Assembly (NCBI RefSeq): GCF_047948215.1
Contig: NC_134456.1
Span: forward strand, 202,504,034 to 202,568,033
DNA from: Lycorma delicatula
Taxonomy: Eukaryota > Arthropoda > Insecta > Hemiptera > Fulgoridae
DNA: 64,000 bases
Direction: 5' to 3'
Shown here: one piece after another, positions 24,743 through 34,810 of the stretch
Position numbering within the stretch: position 1 is the stretch's first letter
How the letters are laid out: the number at the start of each line of letters is the position of its first letter
The notes under the pieces: model-generated
The model's input: the letters and a program-made list of their open reading frames with translations, nothing else
Databases searched by the model: none
What the model was told of the DNA's origin: nothing
Program-made: the position numbers and the translations under genes

Positions 24743-26398
24743 TTTTCTGCTCTCCTGGGTTGGCCCTGCAATCAAGTATGTGGATACTAACTCAACCCAG
24801 AGGAGTGTCCTGCGACTCTAATGGGCCTTTCCACCCGCCGGCAGTATGTCCGGCATGGTCCACTGGTTCTGGATCTTTTACCATCATTAGCCTGCCTCTA
24901 ACTGACGGGACAAGGGTGAACCCAGGCCCGGCTATGCCGTTCCCGGGGTCCCCGCCCAGCCAGCCAGGACTCGGTCTTTAATTAACTTTGTTTGCCTGCC
25001 TCAAGCTTTGAGACGGTAGAGGCCGGGCCCGGCTATGCAGTTCCCTGATCTCGTCCCAGTCGCCGGGATTCGTTTTTCTTTTTTTCAGATCATTCGCCAG
25101 TCTAGGTATTCAATTTCTTTCTGCTGTGTTATTTCCGTAACCAGTATTCCAATTAATTCCCATTCTGCGGTGGCTTGTAACATGTATGCCACAGTGGTTT
25201 CAGGAGCAATCCACCCCAGGCCATGTCTTTGCTTGAGTCTTTTCCATCTGTGGCATTCGTAAAATATATGATGGGACGAGTCTATCAATTCGCAATACAT
25301 ACATTTGGGCAGTTCTCTTCGATAAAATTTATGCAAGTACGCTCCATATTCCCCATGACCGAAAAGAAAAGAAGCTGGGTAACGTAATAACCCGCATCAC
25401 CCTGACCCTTCTCCAGACAAGGATCTATTCTGGGAATTATCAAGCGAGTCCATTCACCGGATTGTGTCGCGTTCCACGCCTTCTGCCATTCTTGGTATAA
25501 AATGGTCCTCCTTCGACATTCCTTCGTATCTTCTTTTTCTTTGCAAAGCCATCAGTCGGATGAGAGGAACTGTCGCCAATACCTCCGTCGCAACAGCCGA
25601 CACCGTTTTGTACGCAACCGTAATCTTTAGCGTGGTCCGACGTTGCAATGAGATCAACTTTCGCTCATTTCTTTTCTTATCGAAAGCGACGTACCGTGTA
25701 AGCACAGCATAGATAATCACAACTATAGCCGCTGCCATTAATAGTTAACGTTTTTCTGCTCTTTGCTCCCATTTAGAGCCCATCAAACGACTGAGGGAGC
25801 CTTTTCTGCTTTGTTTGGGACTTCTTGATGGTGTTTATCGAACAGACCACTCTGAGCAAACCAAACGCCCAAATATTTAACAAGTAGCATCATGCCTATT
25901 TGGATTCCATCCACATAGATACTAATACGATATATTTTTCTTCGTCCGCCACCGCCATTACTTATGTTTTTGTGAGTACTTTATGTTTTTTGAGGAGAAA
26001 GCTGTAATCCTTTGGATCGGAGCGTAATGATTATTCTTCTAATCGCCAAGTTGGCTGCTCTTTCCACTTCTTCTGAATGGCCGGAAGCTAACAAAGCCAA
26101 ATCGTCAGCGTATCCGATTAAAGATACGTTGGCAGGGAATCCGAGTCGCAACACCCCATTGAATGACACGTTCCAGAGCAAGCAAGATTCCAGAGCAACC
26201 TTGGGGCACTCCCCCTTGCATTAGAAACCGTACCTCACCATCTTCAGTTTCTGTCAGCACCTCCCTCCCATGTAAATAACTATTAATCGCCGGTCTGAGA
26301 TAAGGGCTAATGCCTCTTCATTCTAATTCGTTCATAATGGCCGTCCACGGTTTGCTGTTGAAGGAGGACCAGCAAAGGAATCTTCGTGGTCCTCCGTG
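24743..26398 (-). mobile_element. 5'-truncated non-LTR retrotransposon (R1/Jockey-like), inside a Wnt intron
   Basis: Coding remnants on the minus strand run in the order of a LINE reverse transcriptase. A GVPQG motif is near 26205. The catalytic segment YADDLALL is near 26105, preceded by LWNVSFNGVLRLGFPANV. A thumb-like segment ALQRKRRYE / TLKITVAYKTVSAVA is at 25530-25690. A C-terminal zinc knuckle (CMYC...HIFYEC) is near 25270. The frames are broken by at least one shift between GVPQG and LWNV, so no protein is made. The GC-rich 3' untranslated part (24748-25080) ends in an A-tract (T-run at 24741-24747). Flanks TCTAAACAACTT (24730-24742) and TCTAATAACAACTT (26399-26412) look like a target-site duplication. 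The 5' truncation falls inside the RT domain. The clade is uncertain. Confidence 0.85.
24748..25080 (-). repeat. GC-rich 3' tail of the LINE at 24743
   Basis: This is the non-coding 3' part of the LINE. Its terminal 110 bases share a recognisable order of motifs with the insertion at 29728-29836: CCTGCA, CCCAG(A/G)GGAGTG, CTCTAA(T/C)GGGCCT and GCCGGCA. The two are therefore copies of the same 3' end. It also contains two CCCGGCTATGC(C/A)GTTCC blocks (near 24927 and 25027), an internal partial duplication. Confidence 0.6.
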
Positions 26399-26412
26399 TC
26401 TAATAACAACTT

Positions 26413-28226
26413 AAAAAATATTAATAAAATTTTTGATATAAGATAAAATTATTTTGATACCTTCTATTTTACAGACAATAATGAAGATTTGAAAAAATGT
26501 ATAAAATTTTATTGATGTAGGGCACTAACAAATAATATGATATAATTATTAATTTATTTTACTTTACTACTTGCATAATTAACAGAGCTCCTCCAATTAC
26601 CAAATTTAATATTTTACCAGTTAGGATGACAATAACTTTTCCCTTGAATTAAAATTTTGTTTCTCCACTTTAAAAAAATGTAACACCAATTTTAAATTTC
26701 TAAGACTTTTTTCCAAAATTTGTTGTATTTTGTTTATATATTAAGTCTTTTCTTCCTTGATCTTATTTTTATAAGTGGATGATCATAAGAGACAGAAAAA
26801 CATGTTTTTCTGATGAGAACGGATTTCGAATCAGAGCTTCGAAGCCGGGTTTTGTACTTTACAAAACAGATGATAATAATTTATTATTGTTAATTATTAA
26901 ATTCTGTTTGCTCACCCTTTCAACATAGGTTACACATATATATATATAACGACTTCTTATCAAGACATCAAATGCAAAATAATAAATATCATACTTAATT
27001 CTATTTTTAAAATTAAATATTTTAAAATCAAATTTCAAGAAAAATTAATTTTTGAATTACTTATCTCAGAAGATAGTATTTAGTTTATTACGACTTTGAT
27101 AATATCTAATTTTTAATATCCTACTTTATTAGTGACAAGCTATTTTTAATGTTTATTAAAAAAAAACCAAAATTATTATTGTTAGTTATTAGTATACACT
27201 TATTTGTTTGTTCAAAAATATATTAAGTATTTATCTTACAGATAAATGCTATAAACATTCTTACAGATAAATTTGAAGTAATTATAGTAAATATATATTT
27301 TTTTACGCTTCAAATATATGTACATATAATATTATTTGTCATATTACTGAATAACATGGGATATGTATTACTAAAAAACACCCTAGTCCCTACTCTCAAT
27401 TTTTGTTTTGAATAAATTTCATGAACAAAAAATATGTTAAATAGTGACATATTTTTAAAAAAATAAGAAATATAAATATTCTTAAAATTTTTTCCCTTTT
27501 TTCTTTTTTATTTCACTTAATTCTAATAATATTGTTCGTTACAAGTTATGGCAATATTGAATCCTACATACACTTTTATTATCATCTAATGAACGCTAGT
27601 ATCTAATGGTCTAGATGTACCACTAGAATAAAAAATGTAATTTTTATTAGCATGTCAAAAATTAAGCAGAACTAATTGTAACGATTGGCACAGTAACCAT
27701 TTTGGCATTAACAGTATTAACAGCATTCCAGTTTGCTCTTCAACTAGAGATAAACTAATTCTCTTGTAATTGTTTCTTTAATAGAAAATTAATTTAATTT
27801 CATATATGAGGAATTTTACTATTGATTTGCATAAATAAAAGGAACATTTTTGTTTAAGTAATTTACACTTAAAATGTACAATTTAATCAAAGAGTGTTAT
27901 TTTACTATTAATCTGCAAATTTTAACGATGATTTTATTTTTTAAATGGTTTTATTTAATTACTTTTATTAATTTATAAATCGATAATTGAACAACAGCTT
28001 AATTCGAAGTTGTACTCATTTGGTATATAATAATATGATTCTTGCAATCCAGTAATCATTAGAATATATTTAACCACTCAAAAATTAATAAGTTATCTAT
28101 GTGGTAGCATGTGCACACTAAAGATTATTTTATAAATTATTTATTTGTTTGTAAATTCCATACGTTTTAAAATTTACACTCAACATAAAAACTGATACAA
28201 AAGATCGCATTGTGAGAACGCCCTAG
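26413..28226 (+). other. Wnt intron, 3' part
   Basis: AT-rich intronic sequence from the LINE target site to the second visible Wnt exon. Apart from a short TA run near 26937 I see no gene, terminal inverted repeat or tRNA-like segment in it. Confidence 0.5.
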
Positions 28227-28244
28227 TGGCGAGGTATGTTTCAG
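28227..28244 (+). promoter_or_regulatory. Possible alternative 3' splice site of the second visible Wnt exon
   Basis: An AG at 28225-28226 (CGCCCTAG|TGG) precedes the preferred acceptor by 18 bases in the same phase, and the 18 bases contain no stop. Neither acceptor has a long pyrimidine tract. Using the upstream site would insert six residues into the linker ahead of the DWEWGGCGD block. RNA reads would decide which is used. Confidence 0.35.
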
Positions 28245-28465
28245 GTGGTGTCGGAAGCGGAGGGCGTACAAAGGATATGACAGGTACTGGAGTCACACCC
28301 CCAGAAGGAGTACCTCAAGACACCGACTGGGAGTGGGGTGGATGCGGTGACAACGTTAACTTCGGCTATCGAAAGTCACGCGCTTTTCTAGACGCGCCGT
28401 ACCGGCGACGTCGTAGCGATATCAAGACGCTGGTGAAACTGCACAACAACGACGCCGGGCGCTTG
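28245..28465 (+). CDS. Wnt6: Wnt6-like ligand, second visible coding exon
   Basis: The exon carries 73 codons plus the two bases that complete the split codon from 22505. It begins with a Gly-rich linker (GGVGSGGRTKDMTGTGVTPP) and then enters the conserved Wnt block DTDWEWGGCGDNVNFGYRKS, followed by RAFLDAPYRRRRSDIKTLVK and LHNNDAGRL. WGGCGD and HNN.AGR are family signatures, and the basic stretch before SDI.TLV.LHNN is typical of Wnt6. The donor is CTTG|GTCAGT and leaves phase 0. The acceptor (TATGTTTCAG) has a poor pyrimidine tract. A second AG 18 bases upstream, with exon start 28227, is also in frame and would add six residues (V-A-R-Y-V-S). Base composition is much richer in GC than the introns around it. 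Confidence 0.9.
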
Positions 28466-30060
28466 GTCAGTATACTTGTCACGTCTCTTTTAACAACTGT
28501 TCTCACAATTCACGCTCTTAAAAAACTACAGCTACAGCATTTTCACTAGAGATGCTGTGTTCGTGTAAACAGCAGCACAAGTCTGCTTCGTGCCACCTTT
28601 TTATATCTTGTAAACCTCTATTGCCGCTACCTAAGCATGATCTTGCAAGCAATAAAAAGAGGCCAACAGATCCTTATCGATGCCCTTTTTCAACAACAAG
28701 CTAACCGGTCATCAATCACATTAGAGTTCCTCATAAAACTATTAGCCGTCATGTTACACCTGGATAAATAAAACAAAGAAACTTCATGTTTTGTGTCAAC
28801 AAGTTACGACGCATTACTGAAAAAAATGCGACAAAAATAAACGTGTTATAAAAATATATATGGTCTATATCTATATAAAAACACCATCGTTGAAAAAAAT
28901 TATGCTGCAATATTATTAATCATATTTATTTACTTACTGGTCGAGACATATTTATTAAATTAGCCTTTTTTTGTATTTATAAATCTAAATTAGTCGCGTT
29001 GTATCTTTGAATATGTGATTGAAGTTTGTTAACTTGATTGATTGGAAAACTTCGTGGTGATACCCCAATCTTTTTAGTACCCGTTTTAGACAATTTTTTC
29101 CATCCAGCTTGATTTTACGCTAATTTAAAACATGCAACCCTTCTAAAAACGTGTCTAATAACTACCTAATTGATAGCCTTTTCTCATTATTGTAGCGCGA
29201 CGTTTTCGATCGACGTATTTTAATTGTAGGCTATTTTTTTCTATTTTAAATCATTTTCAATCATTTCAGTTAGAAATGATTCAAAACTGGAATAACTGGA
29301 ATATACATTTTGATAAAAGTTTGATTAAAAGTTTCTCATTAATACAGTTGATGGAGCAGCAGCTTTCACAAGAAAATGATTACATAGCAATTAACACACA
29401 TACAAGGTTTTTTTAAATTAAAAATCACCCAATTTTTTACCTTGTGCAGGTTACATACTCTGTGGCAGGATCCTTGCACATTCTTCATTTCTATATTCTT
29501 CTATTCCTAGCAAGACTTTTAAGTTCTTAGTAGCTCCTGTTTGTTTTTTAGATTGTCTACAATCTTCACTATATTTCGACCTCTCTTTATTGCCCTTTCT
29601 ATCCTTTTTGATCCTTCTATCACTGTTTTAAACAAAGTTTCTCTTATTATATGTTTCCTCTCTAATCTCCTTTATGCTCACATTTGAAATGTCCAATCTT
29701 TCATTCTCCCTTTTCCTTATTATTCATTTTTTTTTCTTCTCCGGTCTCTTCGGTCCGGATCCTGCAGTAGTATTACACGGCCCAGGGGAGTGACCTTTTC
29801 TCTAACGGGCCTCCACGTCTCGGCCGGCATTAAAACATTATCCATATTTTACATTTACATAGACTTACACCAGTAATTGTATATGATGATTGATAACATA
29901 AAATATGTATCCAGTCATACTATCTGAATCATAGGATTACACATGAGATTCTTCTTCAGATATTAGTCCCATTTTACTACATAATAACGAACTGTTTCTT
30001 TAGAAGTTTTCTTTATCATTGGTATTCTAATTTTTATTTTATTTTCACATTTATAATCAT
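28466..30060 (+). other. Second visible Wnt intron, first part
   Basis: AT-rich intron. The last third (about 29430-29720) may be the downstream remnant, on the minus strand, of the old LINE recognised at 30060-30400, but the frames are too broken to prove it. The short LINE tail at 29728-29836 sits inside this stretch. Confidence 0.4.
29728..29836 (-). mobile_element. 109-bp LINE 3'-end insertion
   Basis: A severely 5'-truncated copy of the 3' end of the LINE family seen at 24743, starting with a minus-strand A-tract (T-run 29727-29735). It is flanked by ATTATTCAT (29719-29727) and ATTATCCAT (29837-29845), a one-mismatch target-site duplication. It is clearly richer in GC than its surroundings and non-coding. 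It lies between remnants that may belong to a much older LINE. Confidence 0.7.
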
Positions 30061-30373
30061 TTATCAATTTTACTTAAATGTTCGTACTGCTTTATTCGTT
30101 AAATTCTCAACATCCCGCCATTGAAAATTACATTAATCAATTTCACCATCTTATGTAATCTTTCTTCATTTAGAAACTTAATCACTTCTACTGTCGGCTC
30201 ATCAAACCCTGCAGCTTTTCCATTTTTTATAACATTTATTGCTTCCAAAACTTTCGATTTTAGGATTCTTACTCCTATTTCATCCTCTTACATTTCATTA
30301 TGACCTTCTACAGGAAAATCATTTCTTTCTGTGAATTGATATACTTCCTCCACACATTCATTCCACGTTTTAA

Positions 30374-30400
<27 letters not shown>
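30060..30400 (-). pseudogene. Old LINE reverse-transcriptase fragment
   Basis: On the minus strand one frame reads EDEIGVRILKSKVLEAINVI, then KNGKAAGFDEPTVEVIKFLN and EERLHKMVKLINVIFNGGM. This is the start of the reverse-transcriptase domain in CR1/RTE/Jockey-type LINEs (family pattern: LKNGKAAG.D.I..E..K). Stops and frameshifts bracket it, so it is a relic. The palm domain with its catalytic aspartates should lie toward 29400 but is not readable. It lies inside a Wnt intron, opposite in orientation to the gene. Confidence 0.65.
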
Positions 30401-30404
<4 letters not shown>

Positions 30405-30424
30405 TATCTCTCTCTCTCTCTCTT
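30377..30424. repeat. (CT)n microsatellite
   Basis: A nearly pure CT dinucleotide run with two interruptions. It lies next to the old LINE fragment, in a Wnt intron. Confidence 0.95.
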
Positions 30425-30928
30425 TCCAAGATGGCAAAGAGTTTTATAAAAAGGAATGAACCGGAAATTTCTTTAGTGACTCATATATTCAATGTAGTCT
30501 TAACTTTTTTTGTACATTAAACACATACGCATCGTTTTTTTTTCTAAATTGTCGTATTTTGATATTGGTCTACATGCCCTTTGCTTCTTGTATTACTCAT
30601 CTTAATTCATAACACAATTTCTTTAAAAAGATCCTTTTTCGTGTATCTTTTCTTCAAGTTTTTATTTTTTTTATCGTTACCCATTGTTTCTTTATTCCTC
30701 TTCGTTAACAAAATTAATTGTTCATTCCATTGCTATGTTAAAAGAACCTTACGAATTCACCCGAAACTCATTTACAAAGTTGCCTATTATAACTGTTTCC
30801 TTCAGTTACTGTATTTGTTACCTCTTTCTACAATAATCTCCTTATTATCTCCTCTTCAATTTCAATTATTTTTCCCGGTCTTGTTGATTTATTTTCTTCG
30901 CTCTTTTAACTCTCTTCAGTAGTAATCT

Positions 30929-31221
30929 GTTTTCTTTCTTTTTCCTGTTTAGCCTCCGGTAACTACCGTTCAGATAATACTTCAGAGGATGAATGAGTGT
31001 AAATTAAGTGTAATCTTGTACATTCTCAGTTCGGCCAATCCTGTGAGATGTGTGGTTAATTGAAACCCAACCACCAAAGAACATCGGTATCCACGATCTA
31101 GTATTCAAATCCGTGTAAAAATAACTGGCTTTACTATGACTTGAACGCTAGAAATCTCGACTTCTCAAATCAGCTGATTTGAGAACATGTGTTCACTACT
31201 AGACCAACCCTGTGGGTTTTT
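30929..31221 (-). mobile_element. tRNA-derived SINE, minus strand, in a Wnt intron
   Basis: Read on the minus strand it begins with a tRNA-like head (GGTTGGTCTAGTAGTGAACA, then a B-box-like GCGTTCAAGTC) and continues through an unrelated body. It ends with CATTCATCCTCTGAAG... CCGGAGGCTAAACAGG followed by an A/G-rich tail. Flanks AGTAGTAATCT (30918-30928) and AGTAGTAAACT (31222-31232) are a one-mismatch target-site duplication, which fixes both ends. The head contains a perfect 22-bp palindrome at 31163-31184. The 3' tail resembles that of the SINEs at 41491 and 49391, although the heads differ. Confidence 0.8.
31163..31184. repeat. 22-bp perfect palindrome inside the SINE head
   Basis: Both arms are 11 bases (TCTCAAATCAG and its reverse complement) with no spacer. 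It falls in the tRNA-like head of the SINE between the A-box- and B-box-like parts, where a tRNA would carry the anticodon arm. Confidence 0.9.
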
Positions 31222-31547
31222 AGTAGTAAACTACTTTTATTTATGCTACCGGAAATACAAGATTACTACTTATGTTTACTTATACAAGATCATGTGTTTT
31301 TTTATTTTCTGAATTTCTCTTCTACATTTCTATTTCAATCTAAATATGTATCTCATCTCCTGATGATTTTCACATGTTGAATTACCTTTTATGATTTAAA
31401 AAAAAAAATTGTTTATTATGATGACCTTATATTCCTCAAAGAATGGCAAGTAATTTTATCTCTGAAACAAGTAACAGAAGAAAATTCTGCTCTGATTATA
31501 AATCAGGGATTTAAAAAAATCACTGGGCAGTGATGGTTTGTTGCCAT

Positions 31548-31589
31548 CCACTTACACGTCAACCGTGGCGGTTGTTGATGTGTAAGTGG
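31548..31589. repeat. Imperfect 42-bp hairpin
   Basis: CCACTTACACGTCAACCG pairs with CGGTTGTTGATGTGTAAGTG(G), with one mismatch, a 3-base bulge and a TGG loop. It may be the end of an unrecognised element. No miRNA-like extended stem is seen. Confidence 0.7.
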
Positions 31590-31796
31590 CTTACATATTA
31601 AATAGACGCTTCAGTAGAGTCTGACTGTTAACTTTTAACCTGTATGACTTTGGGCCTTATCAGTAGTTGAAATAGCCTCTCAGGTTACGTAAGCCCTCAT
31701 CACCAAGAAAAAGGTCCTTCTAGGCTTAAATGAAATAAAATCGCCATTGTTGGAAAAAATTTCGGATAAACAAAAAATTGTTGAACCAAAAACGTT

Positions 31797-31861
<65 letters not shown>
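31797..31861. repeat. Compound (TA)n(TG)n microsatellite
   Basis: About 12 TA units pass directly into about 20 TG units. The TG part is the longest GT/CA run in the window and could be polymorphic. Confidence 0.97.
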
Positions 31862-31864
<3 letters not shown>

Positions 31865-33537
31865 AGTACAACTAAGACACATTCTTTCCGACACTTTTTC
31901 AATATCCTTGTGAGTAAACTCCATTAAACGATAATCTTGTATATTACATACCTGTAATTGTTATAAAAATTTGTAAAACTGATATTAGGTAAAACTTATC
32001 GGTCGGTCTATGAAATCAATTTTGTTGGTCGCTACAAAAAAACTTTAAGTTTTTAATAGAACTAATAATTATTTATAAGAACGCATAATAGTTCTTATAT
32101 AAATTAAGTACAAAATGATATTGCTTCAAAAAAAAATTATTGATTAAATTTATTAGCCAAGCCATAGAAAAGTCATGATAGTGCTCGACTTGTGCTTATT
32201 TTCACATCATTACACCTTGAATTTTATTCACATAAAAGAAGTAGATTTTAAAAAAATGCAAACTGATTTTTATTTTACTGATAAATGAAATTCTCAAAGT
32301 TTGTAGAATAAATGCAGCATCTCTTTAAAAGATCAGTTCCACTTATTTAAATTATAGGAAGACTTGGAATGTTCAGTTGCACCAATAAAAATTTTAATTT
32401 CTTCTCTCAACGCCTTCTAAAAGAATAATGTATTTTGATTAAAAAATCGTTTGTTTACTTTTAAAGAAGTGTTTTGACAGTAAATTTTTCGGTAAAAATA
32501 AACATAATTTATTTTTAAATTACAATCTGTCTACAAGTTAGATCCATTAATTATTCTATAGCATCTTTTCAATTGACTGGAAAAGTCCAATAAAGCCTAG
32601 TTAATCTATTTCTGAATGACACATAATTTTTTCACATAGTTTACAAGATTACACTCATTGTACTTAGCGCTATTTCATCTTGTGTTGTATATTAAACCGT
32701 TTGTTATACTACATCATTTGTGGTGCACATAACATGTACTGGTAAATGGTCTGGAAAAAATGCAGATATTACACAAAAACATTTTACTCCATGTAAGGTG
32801 CTCGTGAGGCACAAAATGGTAGATTCTCAGATTAAAAAATATAAATTATCACTGATGACCCTCAACTCTCAATAAATGTCATTTCCCCACTAACAATTCG
32901 ATTTTTTTTTATTATTAAATACCAATAAGCTGAAACATTTACACATATTAATAACGATTTTATAAAGACTTAACACAAGCACAAAGTATTAATCCAAAGC
33001 AATATCAATGCTCATCTATTTATTGTACGACCACACAAACACAGATATAATTTAATATTACATAATTTACCTTAAATGCGTTTGTAAATTTAACGTATTT
33101 TTCTTCTACTTTTCTAAACGTTTTTTTAAATATTCCATTCTACATATAAAATGTAAATTATTGAAGTTTATATATTTATTGTTTCTGTCCTTACTACCGT
33201 ATCAAAACTTATGTATCAAACTAAAAAATAAATAATGAATACCAATTGCAAAATATGTGATTGCGTTATAAATTACTTAAGTCCCTACAGATCTTTCAAT
33301 CTAAAGGAAAAAGTATGATTCCTACTATGAAAATCCTAATTTTATAAGGAACTGTAAGTTCTTATTGCATTTTGGTTGAAATATATCTTTAATAAAAAGA
33401 ATTAGATTATACAATCCGCTTTTTTTGTTCAACTTAACATGAGTTGTTTGTAAATATAAGTGACTTAGGCTAAAGTTTTTTCTGTTTTCATACTTAGAAC
33501 AGATTTAGCAGTTTTTGTTTTTTTTCTCTTATTTCAG

Positions 33538-33999
33538 TCTGTAAAGAACTTCATGAGAACGGAATGCAAATGTCACGGCTTATCCGGTTCGTGTACACTG
33601 AGGACGTGCTGGCGCAAGATGCCGCCATTTCGTGAAGTAGGTTACCGACTGAAAGAAAGATTTGATGGAGCCGCTAAAGTGATACCTAGTAATGACGGAC
33701 ACAGATTTATGCCCGAGGGTTTGACCATCAAACCACCTGCCAGAACAGACCTAGTTTACTCGGAAGACTCGCCGGATTTCTGCTGGCCGGATCGTAAGAC
33801 CGGCTCTCTCGGAACTCAAGGCCGAGAATGTAATGCCACATCACCGGGCGTCGACGGGTGTGAACTTTTGTGTTGTGGACGCGGTTATGATTCTCGTCAA
33901 ATACGAGAAAAAGTGAATTGTAAGTGTAGATTTCGATGGTGCTGCGAAGTTACATGCAGTACATGTGTTCATCGTAGGACCATCAACACTTGTCGATGA
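33538..33999 (+). CDS. Wnt6: Wnt6-like ligand, terminal coding exon
   Basis: The terminal exon follows a strong polypyrimidine acceptor (TTTTTCTCTTATTTCAG) and reads in phase 0 from SVKNFMRTECKCHGLSGSC to a TGA at 33997-33999: 153 codons. CHGLSGSC contains the serine that receives palmitoleate in Wnt proteins. Next come TCWRKMPPFREVGYRLKERF, a Wnt6-like block (RTDLVYSEDSPDFCWPDRKT, GSLGTQGREC), one N-glycosylation sequon (NAT), the LLCCGRG motif and the cysteine-rich end CKCRFRWCCEVTC. There are 16 cysteines here and 20 over the three exons, the number expected for a Wnt lacking its N-terminus. Similarity through PPFREVG, SPDFC..(N/D)RKTGS and C.CRF.WCC favours Wnt6 over Wnt1 or Wnt10. The three exons give 265 residues of a family usually about 350-370 long. 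Confidence 0.94.
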   Translation, partial: SVKNFMRTECKCHGLSGSCTLRTCWRKMPPFREVGYRLKERFDGAAKVIPSNDGHRFMPEGLTIKPPARTDLVYSEDSPDFCWPDRKTGSLGTQGRECNATSPGVDGCELLCCGRGYDSRQIREKVNCKCRFRWCCEVTCSTCVHRRTINTCR

Positions 34000-34810
34000 C
34001 TATTTAAAAGTGTCATTAGGGATATTTCGTCAAAGCAACAGTGCGACCGAACATTGAAAAATTGCGATTTTTAAATCGTTTAGATATTAGCATAGTAAGA
34101 TATAATTAACTGACTCGTGAGACTTGTAAATCTTCTTCTTTAAATTTTTCTGGAATAAAAACACTAGTTTTTTTACAGAATTCATTTGAGTGACTCGTAG
34201 TATGAATTTAACTTAGGGCTTTACATAAAAAGGCTTTACAAGTTGTATATTTTTATGTGAAAATATTTTTCAATTTTTGTTTTTAAATGTTATTTTCTTT
34301 CAAAACATTTTTACAAGTGTAAAATTTTATTGATTTATGCATATTTATGCATGATTTTTATTTTATTTATACAAGCCGATTTTAATTTTTTATTTTTAAA
34401 GTAGAAACTGATTTTTTTATTGTCTATTATTAGTATTTTAAACAAGAAGAAGAAAACAAGTATTTGTCTTTCAGTTATAATAGCTATGCACATTTACATG
34501 TCCAAAAAAATAGTTAAAATATATGTGCGTAAACGCTCATTTTAAAAATTAAACACTTTTACACACACATATCAACAAAAAAAGTAATTTTAGAGTAACA
34601 TTACATAATTATCAGTGTGCCTATTTTAATAAGGGTGTAGGTGTTCCTTATATTGCAATTTTCACTGCTTTCATAAAATAACATAAGTTTTCATATATGT
34701 ATATGTCGTAATATGTAGCATAATTTAATTAATTTGGTTGAAAATAATTTACCATGAAAAAAAAATATAATGGACATAAAATTTATGTAACATGATTTAG
34801 ATTTAATAAA
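34000..34810 (+). promoter_or_regulatory. Wnt 3' untranslated region with candidate poly(A) signals
   Basis: The AT-rich stretch after the Wnt stop has no further open frame. AATAAA hexamers occur at 34154-34159 and 34805-34810, either of which could direct cleavage. Such hexamers are frequent by chance at this base composition, so the true 3' end is not fixed. Confidence 0.35.

Larger units (their letters stand above)
31233..33537 (+). other. Second visible Wnt intron, last part
   Basis: AT-rich intron with no exon visible. It holds a hairpin at 31548-31589 and a compound TA/TG microsatellite at 31797-31861, and ends in a strong pyrimidine tract and TTTCAG acceptor. Confidence 0.5.

Noticed and set aside
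30581..30922. 113-residue hydrophobic open frame resembling a membrane protein
   Set aside because: T/C-rich DNA translates to Phe/Leu/Ile runs by composition alone. It ends just at a SINE insertion and has no motif.
31680..31871. Open frame with His-Thr and Tyr-Ile repeats
   Set aside because: It is the translation of the TA/TG microsatellite plus a short flank.
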